Source: BD1-7 clade bacterium
Lineage (GTDB): Bacteria > Pseudomonadota > Gammaproteobacteria > Pseudomonadales > DT-91
Length of the DNA stretch: 64,000 nucleotides
Assembly: GCA_902705865.1 (NCBI GenBank)
Contig: CACSIO010000004.1
Location: forward strand, 89,230-153,229
Reading direction: 5' to 3'
How positions within the stretch are numbered: position 1 is the first letter of the stretch; each line of letters starts with the position of its first letter. Positions 40,206 to 50,403 of this stretch are shown one piece after another. A program made the position numbers and the translations under genes. The notes beneath the pieces are model-generated. The model did not search any database. It had not been told where the DNA came from and saw nothing but the letters and a program-made list of their open reading frames with translations.

Positions 40206-41734
40206 TTTGAACTAACCATATCGTATTGTTGTTGTAGCTCAGTCAATTTATCCTTCCAGCTATTGTGTCTTTCTTGTTGGGCGTTTCTTTCGTTGATTGT
40301 TTCCAGGTTATCCCAATCTTGGTTCAATATACTCTTGAGTTTGTTCATGATGCCTCGTCTGTTCCCGAGTGTTCCAACTTCAACTTCCGCTTCTATAAGC
40401 TTCATTAAAAGCTCAGCAGGTGCACCGTGCTTGTTACTCAACGATGCAAGCAGCTCTGCATCAGGCTGGGTAAATGCACCTGCGTCATTTTCAATCCACT
40501 GGATTTGTTCGTTGGGGTAGATTTCATGGAATAGCTTAGGTAATGAATCATGCCAGTCTGGTTCATTTGGATCTCGTAACCACTGTTGGCGAATTTCATG
40601 CAATTCGTATCGCTGAACCAGAGTGATTGCATGTCCATCGCTGCGCATACCGTGCTCAATTTCAAGTAAATCTTTAAGCCATTTTTTCCGGACATCCATC
40701 CAGTAGGGGCCAGGAATGTGTTTTTTCTCCTGTTCGGTGTCTTCGGTAATCTCCTTATTGTTCATGTAAGAGACTTTTCCGGTACGGCGTTTGTAGTTTC
40801 TGTACTCTGTCTTGAGTTCGGGTCTTGTTGATTCATATAGTGCGTTACGGAATTCGAGTAGTGGGGCCATCCATTCCTCGCCGTTGTTGATCAAGCTATG
40901 CAGTGCTTTATCTTCATTAACAACAGTGCATGTCCAGCAGCCAAAACGGGAATTTCCACAGGAAGGTGTGCTGGTATCAATAACTAATGGGCACTCTCCT
41001 TGGTTTGAACCTTTATAGAGCTCTAGTAACATGCGGTTACTACCTCCCCATGGTGTTGGGGCGCTCATCAGATATTCCCAAACGTCATCAGCGCTCCAGT
41101 CTTCAATGGGCATATACGTGTAAGCATTTGGCAATGATGTATGGCGGCTTAAAGAGGAACCATCAATTTTATGTTTCGCAATAACTTGAGCTCTCGAGGC
41201 ACTTTCTTGAGATCTTGAGCCTAGGGCGACTATAACTTCTCCGAATTGATTAGCTTTCTGAGTGATGAAGCTACTAACAGGATCGATCTTCATTCTCTCC
41301 GTACACCAACGAAATGACTGTCTTGGCGCTGGGTAGCCGCGTCCAAGAAGGTTTACCCAAAATGTCTGATCTTGAAGAGGGTGAACAGGGTGAGCTGTAA
41401 TGGGAATATCAAGTGATTGTGCTTTGTCGTTAATTAATTCGAGCATATGGTGAATCATGTCGACAACGACGGGAGTTTCTACAAGAGTATCTGAAGAAAC
41501 AACATAAATTGGCTTGTTTCTCTCATCTTCTGGAAGACTCTGTAGCGCGAAGAAAATAAGAGATAAAACACAGGTTGAATCTTTCCCTCCGCTGAATCCA
41601 ATTATCCAAGGCCTGTCGTCTGAGGCATAGATAGCTTGGATCTCTGTGATCAAGTCTTTAACTGGTCTACCTGCGATCACAGCATCGGAGATAAAGGAGG
41701 TGTGGGTTGGATATAAAAACTGTTCTTCAGTCAT
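40202..41734 (-). CDS. dndC: DNA sulfur modification protein DndC
   Basis: This 510-residue protein is a PAPS reductase-like PP-loop ATPase. The PP-loop is FSGGKDST (about 47-54) and the iron-sulfur cysteines are in PSCGNSRFGCWTCTVV, with a further Cys (WCTERMK) upstream. DndC activates the DNA backbone and receives sulfur from a cysteine desulfurase. No dndA is in the window, so a host IscS would be needed, as in many Dnd clusters. It overlaps dndB by four bases. Confidence 0.94.
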   Translation of the reverse strand: MTEEQFLYPTHTSFISDAVIAGRPVKDLITEIQAIYASDDRPWIIGFSGGKDSTCVLSLIFFALQSLPEDERNKPIYVVSSDTLVETPVVVDMIHHMLELINDKAQSLDIPITAHPVHPLQDQTFWVNLLGRGYPAPRQSFRWCTERMKIDPVSSFITQKANQFGEVIVALGSRSQESASRAQVIAKHKIDGSSLSRHTSLPNAYTYMPIEDWSADDVWEYLMSAPTPWGGSNRMLLELYKGSNQGECPLVIDTSTPSCGNSRFGCWTCTVVNEDKALHSLINNGEEWMAPLLEFRNALYESTRPELKTEYRNYKRRTGKVSYMNNKEITEDTEQEKKHIPGPYWMDVRKKWLKDLLEIEHGMRSDGHAITLVQRYELHEIRQQWLRDPNEPDWHDSLPKLFHEIYPNEQIQWIENDAGAFTQPDAELLASLSNKHGAPAELLMKLIEAEVEVGTLGNRRGIMNKLKSILNQDWDNLETINERNAQQERHNSWKDKLTELQQQYDMVSSK

Positions 41735-42810
41735 GATATGAATTTATCTTCTTCGGTTTGTTCTGCTGCATTGAGGCATAGCCCCAGCTTGTGCTTCACT
41801 AGATTCCCAGTCAATATTACATTGCTCCGTGCCTTGCTGATTCTGCCGTTTACTAAGGCTCGACCTTCCCATTCAGGGTTCGCTCTTGACCAGTCGATAC
41901 TATCAAGATGTTTCAAAACTAGCTCCCAGTCTGGCTTTTGGCTCAACAAATCTGCTCCAATGTTCCCTAGAGCTTGAAGAACAACCGCGTGCGCATGTAT
42001 CTGTTGTTCTCGAAGCTCATAACTAGAGACTTTTCTCTCCAATGCAGATTTCCAATCAGCCATGTTCTGTGTGACGGCGCTCCAGTAACTGACGCAAATG
42101 GCCTTTTCTTCGTCGGTAACGCTAGATTTATTGTTCTTCCGTAAGAGAGCTTTATTCGCATTCTTAATGCTGCTCAGGGTAAAGAGTTTGATGCTGCGGT
42201 TAGATATACTCGACTTCTCAAGCTCAGTTAATCTGCTGAATGCAGGAACATTTTGCTGAGTATGGCGTGCCAGATCAGAAATCTGATCACGATGATCGTA
42301 AAGTGTGCTTATCGAATCGCTAGGTCGTACGGCATGTTTATTGAGGTCTGCGAACATTTGTTGACTACGTTCTAGGCCTTCATCAATAAAGAACAGAACC
42401 GAAATGCTGTCATGACCGAGCTCAGGATTTTCTGCAATAGCTTCTTCTATGGCTGCTCTTCGATGCTGGCCGTCATTGATTAATATTTGAGCGTCCATGG
42501 GGATCGAAAGAGTGCCCATATTCTGGCCTGGCCCAGTATCCGTTAATGGCTCAAAGCGCACCATACTGTTTACGGATGCTGTTAAGGACGATAGAGTGTA
42601 GTCTTTCGAGTTTTCAACAAGATAAGAAGTAATTTCTGGTATGCGGCTCTGATTGATTGTTCTCTGTGACCTGAGCTCTGGCGGCACCTCGTCTTCATTG
42701 AACACAAATAGCTTTGGGATAATTCTCATGGGGCACATTGCAATGTAACAAGGCCTCCCGGCTTGAATGCCTCGTACGGCGGGAAAAGTGTTGGAAAAGG
42801 CATTGTCCAT
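41731..42810 (-). CDS. dndB: DNA sulfur modification protein DndB (regulator)
   Basis: The core product is about 359 residues and carries the DGQHRRAAIEEA motif of the DndB/DGQHR family. The start MDNAFSNTFPAVRGIQAGRP matches the usual DndB N-terminus, and ATG 42810 has GGTGA seven bases upstream. The frame remains open to an ATG at 43026, but the extra 72 residues are not DndB-like and include a perfect palindrome, so I regard them as upstream regulatory DNA. DndB represses dnd transcription in other systems and limits over-modification. Confidence 0.9.
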   Translation of the reverse strand: MDNAFSNTFPAVRGIQAGRPCYIAMCPMRIIPKLFVFNEDEVPPELRSQRTINQSRIPEITSYLVENSKDYTLSSLTASVNSMVRFEPLTDTGPGQNMGTLSIPMDAQILINDGQHRRAAIEEAIAENPELGHDSISVLFFIDEGLERSQQMFADLNKHAVRPSDSISTLYDHRDQISDLARHTQQNVPAFSRLTELEKSSISNRSIKLFTLSSIKNANKALLRKNNKSSVTDEEKAICVSYWSAVTQNMADWKSALERKVSSYELREQQIHAHAVVLQALGNIGADLLSQKPDWELVLKHLDSIDWSRANPEWEGRALVNGRISKARSNVILTGNLVKHKLGLCLNAAEQTEEDKFIS

Positions 42811-43130
42811 CAATATGTCACCGGCTGTTTGGAAGTCAAATGGAAGGAGTGTATTGTAGTGGAAGTTAAAAATAACTTCCACGTGTGAGGGGCTATGCGT
42901 TTTGTTGGAGTAATGCCCAGCACCAGGCTGGGTTAAAGTTATCTCATGAAATAGTCTGAAGCCTTTGAGTGAGGACAATTGTGGTGGTGAAGAGCCAGGT
43001 TGAGTCTTGACCGAAATAAAATGCATCCATTCGGAATATGTTCGGTTAGAGGTGTGGAGAGTAGCTCCTTCGAGCTTTCATCTCATTACTACTTACAAAG
43101 CGAGTAACCGAAAAATTGAAAGAGTGTTTT
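42811..43130 (-). promoter_or_regulatory. dndBCDE promoter region
   Basis: This 320-base interval separates the sulfur-binding endonuclease gene from dndB and is where the modification operon must be transcribed. It contains the palindrome listed at 42859-42882. No gene is called in it; the in-frame extension of dndB (to 43026) is open but unlikely. Promoter hexamers were not assigned. Confidence 0.5.
42859..42882. promoter_or_regulatory. Perfect palindrome, candidate DndB operator
   Basis: GTGGAAGTTA and TAACTTCCAC flank AAAA, giving perfect ten-base arms. The site is 49 bases upstream of the chosen dndB ATG. It has no following T-run, so a dimeric repressor site is more likely than a terminator. 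DndB is an autorepressor in characterised systems, which makes it the obvious candidate ligand; the site differs from the operator described for a Salmonella homologue as far as I recall. Confidence 0.6.
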
Positions 43131-43985
43131 TTAGTCATGTTTCGACTGAAATACATTACGTCGATGCCACTCTAGGTATTTTGGGTTAGGAGCGTTATGA
43201 GGTGACCGTGGAGCTTTAATTTCTTTGCCGGAATAGTCATGAAATAGGCTTTCGAATACTCTTCCTCCGTAAGCTTCGATGCTAATAACTACACGTAAAT
43301 CAGTATCAATTGTAAACACACCTCTGTCAAAAGCTCTGTGGTGTAATGCACACATCGAAATACCATTATCAACGTTGGATGGCCCGTTTTCTTGGTGCCA
43401 TTTTATGTGGGCCGCTTCTAGGCCTATAGATGTATGGCCTATTCTGCAGTCAAAACCACAAACTGCACATGTGTAGCCATAAGCTGTCAGTACAAGGTGC
43501 CGAAAATTTGGATCTCTTTTATTTGGCAGTTCGAAATAGTTGGTAATTCCCAGTAACTCAACAATATCTTCATGGAGAGTAATTGGGAAAAATTCACTCA
43601 GTAAGTAGCCAATTGCCTCGGCCAGCTTATTTTCATTTTGAGTGATTTCAATAAACGCACTTTCTGTGAAGCCTCCCATAACATTGTGTTTCAATAATTC
43701 TGTTTTTTTAGCATCTGAGTTACTGGAACGAGGCTGAGCTTTTTCATGATTCTTTAACTCCCAAAATCCGTCATTTTGCAATCGCCAAAATGGATATTCG
43801 GGATGATGAGACTTTCGATATGGTCCGAACTCAATCAGAAGATCTTTAAGCGGTTCATCAATTTCAGAGTAAGAGAAAAAACGATCATGACCTTTTTGAT
43901 ACTGTGACAGTGCATATAATAACAAGAGTGGTTTATGGACCGCTCTTTGGCTGCCACGCTTCCATACATTTAAATTCAGCTCCAT
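43131..43985 (-). CDS. Phosphorothioate-binding HNH endonuclease (SBD-HNH)
   Basis: This 284-residue protein has an N-terminal sulfur-binding domain like ScoMcrA/SprMcrA (MELNLNVWKRGSQRAVHKPL, then LIEFGPYRK and HPEYPFWRLQNDGFWEL). The C-terminal HNH has a zinc clip: CAVCGFDCRI, GLEAAHIKWHQ, NGISMCALHHRAFD. Relatives are type IV enzymes that cut near phosphorothioated sites. It follows dptH by nine bases with AAAGGA before the ATG, so it belongs to the dptFGH transcript. Its presence beside a working modification operon is paradoxical and suggests a narrower target or strict control. Confidence 0.87.
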   Translation of the reverse strand: MELNLNVWKRGSQRAVHKPLLLLYALSQYQKGHDRFFSYSEIDEPLKDLLIEFGPYRKSHHPEYPFWRLQNDGFWELKNHEKAQPRSSNSDAKKTELLKHNVMGGFTESAFIEITQNENKLAEAIGYLLSEFFPITLHEDIVELLGITNYFELPNKRDPNFRHLVLTAYGYTCAVCGFDCRIGHTSIGLEAAHIKWHQENGPSNVDNGISMCALHHRAFDRGVFTIDTDLRVVISIEAYGGRVFESLFHDYSGKEIKAPRSPHNAPNPKYLEWHRRNVFQSKHD

Positions 43986-43994
43986 TGCTTTCCT

Positions 43995-46900
43995 TTAACG
44001 CTCTCCCAAGCTACTAATATTGATTTTCTTCACGCTAAGTTCTAACTCTCCGTAATGGTTAAGGTGCTGCCCAACAGACAAACATTGCCCTTTCTTAAGC
44101 TTACTCAACTGTTCATTCCAATGCAGCTTTTTAGACCCTTGAACAGTCACTTCCAAAATTTCAGCATATTTCTTAATCTCAGTTTCCGCAGGAGCAAAGA
44201 ACAGCTTATGAGCGGCCTGGAATAAACGATCCTGCTCTTCTTTGGCGAGGTTGCTGAGAGTCTGGGTTGCCAGAATCAGTGACAGACCATATTTCCGGCC
44301 TTCAGTGAGCATTTTTGCAAGAGGGCTGTCCAGTCGATGATCCAGGTTCTGCACCTCGTCCAGAACGACTGGCAGGGGTTTATGCTTGTTGCCTGTGCTG
44401 CAAGCATGAGCATACAAATCCCAGAGAATAAATTCTGTAGCCATTCGCTGAACATCGGTTGGAATACTAGCAAGCTGGATCATATGGGAATGACAGTCTG
44501 TGCTGTTATAAATGGCATCCCAGCCGCCTTCAGCTCTGGTATCAAACAGGTTGCTTTTCACCATGGTGGAGAGTTTGTTTGCCAGTGCTTCACCGACTTT
44601 GCTTTCCTCGGCCAGATGAGTCAGCAACTGCTGGAAGGTATAGTCTTCACCAAAGCATTGAACACCGCTTTCAATTACATTGTTCAACGTTGCCAGTTGT
44701 TGTTCACCTATGGTGGAGTATACGGAGTTTAATACTGAAGCGACTCGTCCTGCTACAACATGAGGTTGATCTGCCAGTTCAATACCAGCAATCAGCTGCT
44801 TTTGCTTTCTGAATGGATTTATCGCCAGTGGAGAGTGTGCCACCAGGAGGGTTTTCGGATTAACCGCAGCCTGAAACTCTGGTTCAAGATGATCCGGCAG
44901 GAAGCCATTGGTGTAATCCACCACCATAGAGTTGCACTGGGCTTTTGCCAGTTCCTGAAGAATACCCTGAATGCAGTACGTTTTACCCTGACCAGAACGA
45001 CCAAAGATCAGCAGGTGACGGTTTGGCATTTTCTCATGGTTAAATTCCCAGTAGACGGGTTGATGAGTCATTTCCTCCCAGCCAAACAGAACTCTACCAG
45101 ATTCTGTTTCCGTTGCTGGGGTGACTACGGTTGCTGATTTGCTTTCAGTTCCGGTCGTCTTGGTCCGCTCTACCGGTATAGTTTCAGCATCTTCGTCTGG
45201 CTCGGTGGTCGTTACAGAGTCATCTGTTTTAGCTGCAGGAATGGGGGAGACCTTGGCGTTTTGCCCGAGGAGCCACTGTTCAGAAATACCAAGAACATTA
45301 TCCTCCAGCACCCAGGGCAATAGTTTCTGATAGGGTGTGCTGATCAAATGATCCTGATAGTCCGGAATCTCCAGCTGCAACAAGCCATCTTCGAAGGTTT
45401 CCATGGTATGAATGGTGGCTGGGCTGGTCAGATGCGCCATTACCATCTTTTCAGGGAAGTCTTCAATGATTCCCAGATCGTAGTCACCCGTCAACCACTG
45501 CTCTCGTTCATTCAGGAATGTCTGAAAATAATCAGCTTCAAACACTTCATAGAGCTGATATTTTTCAATCTGCATCAGCACCTGGCGGATAAACAGGCTG
45601 CGGTAGATACGACCTTCCAGAGTTTTTGGCCCCAGAATACGTTCAACCAAGTAAGCCCGTAGTTTTTCAGCCTGCTCTCTGGCTTTTTCCAGAGAGGTGC
45701 TGCCGTGTTCACCAGCTTTTACCTCAACAGGTAGAAGGAAAAGCTTATTATCTTTAAAGCCAGCAAACAGAATATCGTCAGACATCTTGCCGCTATAGCC
45801 ATCTTTATTATGGAAAACAGCGAAATCATGCTTATCCATCTTCAGGCCGATATTGCCGGAGACCCTGACCATTTCAGCAATAGAAATTGGAATCCAGGTA
45901 ATATCAGACTGCGACAGCATGGCACTCACCAGCTTCCAGCTGGCAACAATACCCAGTTTGCCTTTCTTCTCTTTTTCCGGATCAGTGACCATCTTAAGCA
46001 GCCACTCACCATTGAAGGCATTAAACTCTTCAATCAGCTGATCGCCCTGCTGACTCAGCATTTTCTTATACAGGTCAGACTGGCGGGTAACGGTAATGGC
46101 GTCGTAGCCTGCTGAGTTGGTGTATTGATCGGAGTAGTGAATCAAAATCAGATCTTGTTCCTGCTGGAAAAAGTCCAGAGTCACTTTTGGGTCAATAATT
46201 GTTGTCCAGATGGAGCTATCGTAGGAGCGTTCGAGTTGTTCCTTAAAAGAATCGCTGACCGCAATGCCGATAGAAGAGTGGGCATGGTATTGCTGATTAG
46301 GTTCTACGCAAGGCTTTAACAAACGACCATAAAGACGGGACATTTCCAGATGTTGCTGACCTTTGGTATTGATTTTGTTAAGGCCATAAGCAGTCTGGAA
46401 GGTTTTGTTCTCAGAGACAGAGGCTTCACCACTCAGTAGACCATGGCAGGCGATACCCGAAACAAACTTATCGATATCGCTTTCAAAGGTGGTCACCTTC
46501 TGGTTGTTTTTGAAAAAGCTTAAATGAGCATAGTTTTGCTCTGTCACATCTTTGTGTTTGAACTTTGAAAACGACAGTTTTGTGCGGAGCAGGTCGGTAA
46601 TATATTCCGACTGTTCCCGAGCAGAGCCTTTATCCAGGGAATATCGCTGCTTGATCTCCTCGTGATAACTCATCTCCGCGAAGATATCAAACTCTGTTTC
46701 ACAGAACTGCTCGTCATACAGATTGACATGAACCGGATGGCATTCAGCGAGATTTTTTTTGAAATAGGCCAGCAGTCCCATAAACACTTCACGGTTATCG
46801 CCATTGTTTACGGAGTTGATAATCAGTGGTGCATCATCCACCTGCTTGAACAGCTCACTGAAGGTCTCGATAAACTCTTCAGACTTCTCCTTTACCAGAG

Positions 46901-49076
46901 TGCTTACATAGCTGTAACTGGTTTCTTGCTGCGGAACGATTTCCAGCCAGAGCGGATTTTCCTTTACCTTCTGGGTATAGCTGAACTGGTTCCCTTTGCT
47001 GTAAACATAGGGAAGCAGACCTTTCGGGTTCAATCTTTCCATAGTCACCGGAGGCAGATTACGGAAAGATTTATGCTGGCTGTCAGCCTGAATCTCATCC
47101 ACCAGTTGCAGGTAATAACTCAGGATTAATGGGTGGTAAGGAGAAAGGTATTTTTTACCTTCGAACTCTGCCATACCCATCGCCAGAAAAATGCGGTTTT
47201 CATCGTTCAGGGTGCTTTCCATCGGAATGGCATTGAGATAGTTCAGCGATGTTTGCACATAGTTTCTAACCAGCTCTCTCAGTGTCTCTCCCCAGAATTC
47301 CAGGGAGAGTAGAGATTTTCTTTCTTTCAGATAGTCGGAAAGTGCTGTCCAGGCGGCATATAAGTCAGAATCAATGGATTCCAGCTGCTCTGCTTTAATG
47401 GCATCAGAACCGATAGAGATCAGCCCCTCAGTCAGAAACTCTTCTTCCCGCCGCAATAGGGGCAGGCGAATACCTGGAACCTTGGATTCCTTGTGGTCGA
47501 TAACGACCTTGCCCTTGGCGTTGATAAACTGCCCATAGCGATCATCTTTGAACAGATCATTGAAACGGTCGGAGTCCATCAGGATTGGCAATGTCAGGGT
47601 TACCGGGCTGGCCTCCGCCTCAATGGTGAATTTCATCAAATGCCCGTTGTTCTCAACATTAAAGGAGACGACTTCTGACTCTTCGTAAACCTGCTGGTAA
47701 TTCAGCGTGCTGTAAGTGCTAGCATCAACCACTTCATCATTTTCAGACAGAATAAACTCTGAACTCGCTTGTTCTGCCAGCTCCAGGCTCATATCTTCGG
47801 TTTGCAGGATCAGACCATTCTGGTTGGGCCTAACCAGAAATCTATTTTCAATGGCCGGCAGGTGAAAATCACCTTCTTCTAGTACCAAAACCTGGAATGT
47901 GAAGCACTCATTGTTGTTGGTTCGTTTTACCTTCAGGGTGAAGAAGGTAGGGGAGCCATCAAAAGGTGCATTGACTGTTACATGGCGTTGAACAGAACCG
48001 GTCACCTTGATAATGCTGTTTTTTAGCCATCGGGGATCATTTTTTTTGTTCAGCCGTAGCTGTTCTTTTTTCAGGTCGGTACCAAAAAACGTCAGACGCA
48101 AATCAAAGGTTTCGCTGCTTTTGGGTACTTCCAGAATGATATGGTTTTCCCGCTTGCCCGCACCTTTTTCGGATTTAGTACGAGGGCCTGTAAGCTTGGC
48201 ATTTTCAGAGCTGACGGAGGCAAAGCTGACGATGTTTTCTTTCTGCTTTTGTCGCTCCGTAATCACATCTCCCATATCCAGCTGGGTACGCCATTCGTCA
48301 GTGGATGTATCAGAAAAGTTATTCTTAATAAACTCTTCGCCCAGTTCTGGAATCCGGTCGTGGATTTCTTCCGGGTGGTTTTGCAGGGTTCGTTCTAGCT
48401 TGTCGTGGAACTCTTTATTGTCCTTCAGACGGTTTTCGATTTGAGCCGGTTTACTCAGCTCCCAAAGACCTTTATCGGGGAGAAAGCCCAGTTCTGTCAG
48501 ATCTGGGGCCCCACCGGAAGTCATTGCTGCATAGAGCTGAACAAAGCCAAACATACTGCCGCCATCTTCTTTCAGCTGTTCCGCTTTAATCTTTAGAAGG
48601 TGACTCAGAACCGCATTATTCTGTGGCTGGCCGTTAATCAGTGCTTCCAATTGCTTCTCAATGCTATGAGCAGACCAGGGCATATCCCCATGAGCCAGGT
48701 CTATGGCGTTTTTGACCAGAGTATCCAGCGCACTGTTATGAATGAAAACCAGTGCCGTATTTTTAAAGTCTCCGAATTTTGAGGATACGCAATCTCTCAG
48801 GTGAGAAATGTAGTATTCATTGAAATACTGATCGGATGCTTCCTGCTCATCAAAGTGCGCGGCAAAAATAACCTTTATCCCATTCACCCGAAAATAGTGA
48901 AGCTCTGTGCCATCGTATAAGAATGACTGGGTGCATTTGCAGATTTCGTCGTATAACCGCTGGGTATTATTCAGGTTGGTAGAGCGAAGCTGGTACTTCT
49001 CACCGGCCTGTACGTTCTGGTCGAGCCACCCTTTAATCCGCTCTACAGCAAAATGTTCAAATTGTACTGCGTACAT
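43995..49076 (-). CDS. dptH: Phosphorothioation-dependent restriction protein DptH/DndH
   Basis: The product is about 1,693 residues, normal for DptH. The N-terminal 1,300 residues are family-specific. A HerA/FtsK-like ATPase follows, with Walker A FGRSGQGKTY near 1355 and Walker B VVLDEVQNLDH about 200 residues later, then ILATQTLSNLAKEEQD. It powers restriction of unmodified DNA with DptF and DptG. I start at ATG 49076 (MYAVQFEHF), since the upstream GTG at 49097 overlaps more of dptG; GGAG is nine bases away. It overlaps the dptG end by 20 bases. Confidence 0.92.
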   Translation of the reverse strand: MYAVQFEHFAVERIKGWLDQNVQAGEKYQLRSTNLNNTQRLYDEICKCTQSFLYDGTELHYFRVNGIKVIFAAHFDEQEASDQYFNEYYISHLRDCVSSKFGDFKNTALVFIHNSALDTLVKNAIDLAHGDMPWSAHSIEKQLEALINGQPQNNAVLSHLLKIKAEQLKEDGGSMFGFVQLYAAMTSGGAPDLTELGFLPDKGLWELSKPAQIENRLKDNKEFHDKLERTLQNHPEEIHDRIPELGEEFIKNNFSDTSTDEWRTQLDMGDVITERQKQKENIVSFASVSSENAKLTGPRTKSEKGAGKRENHIILEVPKSSETFDLRLTFFGTDLKKEQLRLNKKNDPRWLKNSIIKVTGSVQRHVTVNAPFDGSPTFFTLKVKRTNNNECFTFQVLVLEEGDFHLPAIENRFLVRPNQNGLILQTEDMSLELAEQASSEFILSENDEVVDASTYSTLNYQQVYEESEVVSFNVENNGHLMKFTIEAEASPVTLTLPILMDSDRFNDLFKDDRYGQFINAKGKVVIDHKESKVPGIRLPLLRREEEFLTEGLISIGSDAIKAEQLESIDSDLYAAWTALSDYLKERKSLLSLEFWGETLRELVRNYVQTSLNYLNAIPMESTLNDENRIFLAMGMAEFEGKKYLSPYHPLILSYYLQLVDEIQADSQHKSFRNLPPVTMERLNPKGLLPYVYSKGNQFSYTQKVKENPLWLEIVPQQETSYSYVSTLVKEKSEEFIETFSELFKQVDDAPLIINSVNNGDNREVFMGLLAYFKKNLAECHPVHVNLYDEQFCETEFDIFAEMSYHEEIKQRYSLDKGSAREQSEYITDLLRTKLSFSKFKHKDVTEQNYAHLSFFKNNQKVTTFESDIDKFVSGIACHGLLSGEASVSENKTFQTAYGLNKINTKGQQHLEMSRLYGRLLKPCVEPNQQYHAHSSIGIAVSDSFKEQLERSYDSSIWTTIIDPKVTLDFFQQEQDLILIHYSDQYTNSAGYDAITVTRQSDLYKKMLSQQGDQLIEEFNAFNGEWLLKMVTDPEKEKKGKLGIVASWKLVSAMLSQSDITWIPISIAEMVRVSGNIGLKMDKHDFAVFHNKDGYSGKMSDDILFAGFKDNKLFLLPVEVKAGEHGSTSLEKAREQAEKLRAYLVERILGPKTLEGRIYRSLFIRQVLMQIEKYQLYEVFEADYFQTFLNEREQWLTGDYDLGIIEDFPEKMVMAHLTSPATIHTMETFEDGLLQLEIPDYQDHLISTPYQKLLPWVLEDNVLGISEQWLLGQNAKVSPIPAAKTDDSVTTTEPDEDAETIPVERTKTTGTESKSATVVTPATETESGRVLFGWEEMTHQPVYWEFNHEKMPNRHLLIFGRSGQGKTYCIQGILQELAKAQCNSMVVDYTNGFLPDHLEPEFQAAVNPKTLLVAHSPLAINPFRKQKQLIAGIELADQPHVVAGRVASVLNSVYSTIGEQQLATLNNVIESGVQCFGEDYTFQQLLTHLAEESKVGEALANKLSTMVKSNLFDTRAEGGWDAIYNSTDCHSHMIQLASIPTDVQRMATEFILWDLYAHACSTGNKHKPLPVVLDEVQNLDHRLDSPLAKMLTEGRKYGLSLILATQTLSNLAKEEQDRLFQAAHKLFFAPAETEIKKYAEILEVTVQGSKKLHWNEQLSKLKKGQCLSVGQHLNHYGELELSVKKINISSLGER

Positions 49077-50403
49077 AGACGGCATCTCCACTATCACTCA
49101 TACGGTCTACATTGCCCGCGCGCTCATAGAAAGCGACCAGAGCTTGTTCGGATTGTTTATCAAAGTACACGCCGCGCTGGCGGAATTCCTGAAGCAGCTC
49201 CTGGAAACGCAGTTGACGGTTATCGCCAATGGCAATATTTGTTAAAAGCATTAAATTGTCTTGATTAAGAACAAGTACGATGCCCGCTCGCTTACGATTT
49301 TGTATGAAGCTTTTGGCTATATGTTTAACAAATTCTTTCTGGTAATTATTCCTAATTTCATGTCTGGTTGAGTCTGCATCGTAGCGTTTCTCTTCAAATT
49401 GGTCGAGCGCATACTGGAACAGGCGACTAAGCTGGCTTATCGGTGTCAATTCAGCTTCATCGCGAGGTTGTATTTTTCTTTTTTCTTGAAAATTGCTGGC
49501 AAAGTTTCGAATAGCTTCAGTCACATCATCAGAAGATGCAACATCTGATTCTAAAGCTTGTATGTATTGCCACAAAGGAACCACTTTTCCTTCTTTCTCT
49601 GCTTTGTTAATGATTTCCAGCATCGATAAGGTAGGAAAAACAGTGTTAAATGATGAGAGAAGGTGCTGGTAGCCGTCATCTTGAATGTGTGTACGTTCTT
49701 TGCTGGCTTTCTCTGTATCCAGAATAAAGTACAGCGGGCGTTTTTGGGGAACGTCAAACTTAAAGTTCTTGATGTTTAACGCCAGCTGAGAGCAGTAGAT
49801 AATGTTGTAAAGCTCCAGAAAACCTTCCAGATTGCTTAACAAGTACTCGGACTTGCTACTAAGAAATTGAATGTCCTTGGCGAATAGGTCAGCAACATAA
49901 GGCAGGTAAGGCTCAACATTTGAAGATCTCTTTTCGACCGGTTTCAGGTACCTCTGCATCTTTTCCCAGAATATTTTCTCGATGAAATTGGCTTTGGATT
50001 TGATCTCGCAACGATGATCTTGTTGAGCCAGGAAATTTCGAAAAATTTCGCTGAGATGCCCGCTGGCTTTGGATTCACTTCCCTGGCGACCCAGTAGTAA
50101 AAATTCAGGGGATACTTTTAAAAGTGCATTATTTTGGAAGTAAATATTTTTGAAGTGTTCCAGAAACTCGGTATCAGAAAGCTTGCTGGACAGTTCATCA
50201 AGGCAGGATTCCTCAAACTCTACCTGATTGAAGTTGCGCAGTTCCTTGCCAATTAACAGCCCAAGAACATTACCGGCTACAGTGTCGTAATTCAGGGCAT
50301 TCTTTTTACTGCGGATGGGCAGGTAGTTGCTCAGATTATTATCGCCAATCTTGTCCTGTTCTACCGCGCCGAGGGCTACTAAACGGCTAATAATACTCAT
50401 CAA
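49057..50403 (-). CDS. dptG: Phosphorothioation-dependent restriction protein DptG/DndG
   Basis: This 448-residue protein lies between the DptF and DptH ATPases and matches DptG in length, position and sequence style. It has LPIRSKKNALNYDTVAGNVL near the N-terminus and FILDTEKASKERTHIQDDGY. It has no recognised catalytic motif. DptG is required for restriction of DNA lacking phosphorothioate marks. It overlaps dptF by four bases (ATGA). Confidence 0.88.
   Translation of the reverse strand: MMSIISRLVALGAVEQDKIGDNNLSNYLPIRSKKNALNYDTVAGNVLGLLIGKELRNFNQVEFEESCLDELSSKLSDTEFLEHFKNIYFQNNALLKVSPEFLLLGRQGSESKASGHLSEIFRNFLAQQDHRCEIKSKANFIEKIFWEKMQRYLKPVEKRSSNVEPYLPYVADLFAKDIQFLSSKSEYLLSNLEGFLELYNIIYCSQLALNIKNFKFDVPQKRPLYFILDTEKASKERTHIQDDGYQHLLSSFNTVFPTLSMLEIINKAEKEGKVVPLWQYIQALESDVASSDDVTEAIRNFASNFQEKRKIQPRDEAELTPISQLSRLFQYALDQFEEKRYDADSTRHEIRNNYQKEFVKHIAKSFIQNRKRAGIVLVLNQDNLMLLTNIAIGDNRQLRFQELLQEFRQRGVYFDKQSEQALVAFYERAGNVDRMSDSGDAVYVRSTI

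Noticed and set aside
42811..43026. N-terminal extension of dndB
   Set aside because: Not similar to DndB N-termini, contains a perfect palindrome, and a better start exists at 42810.
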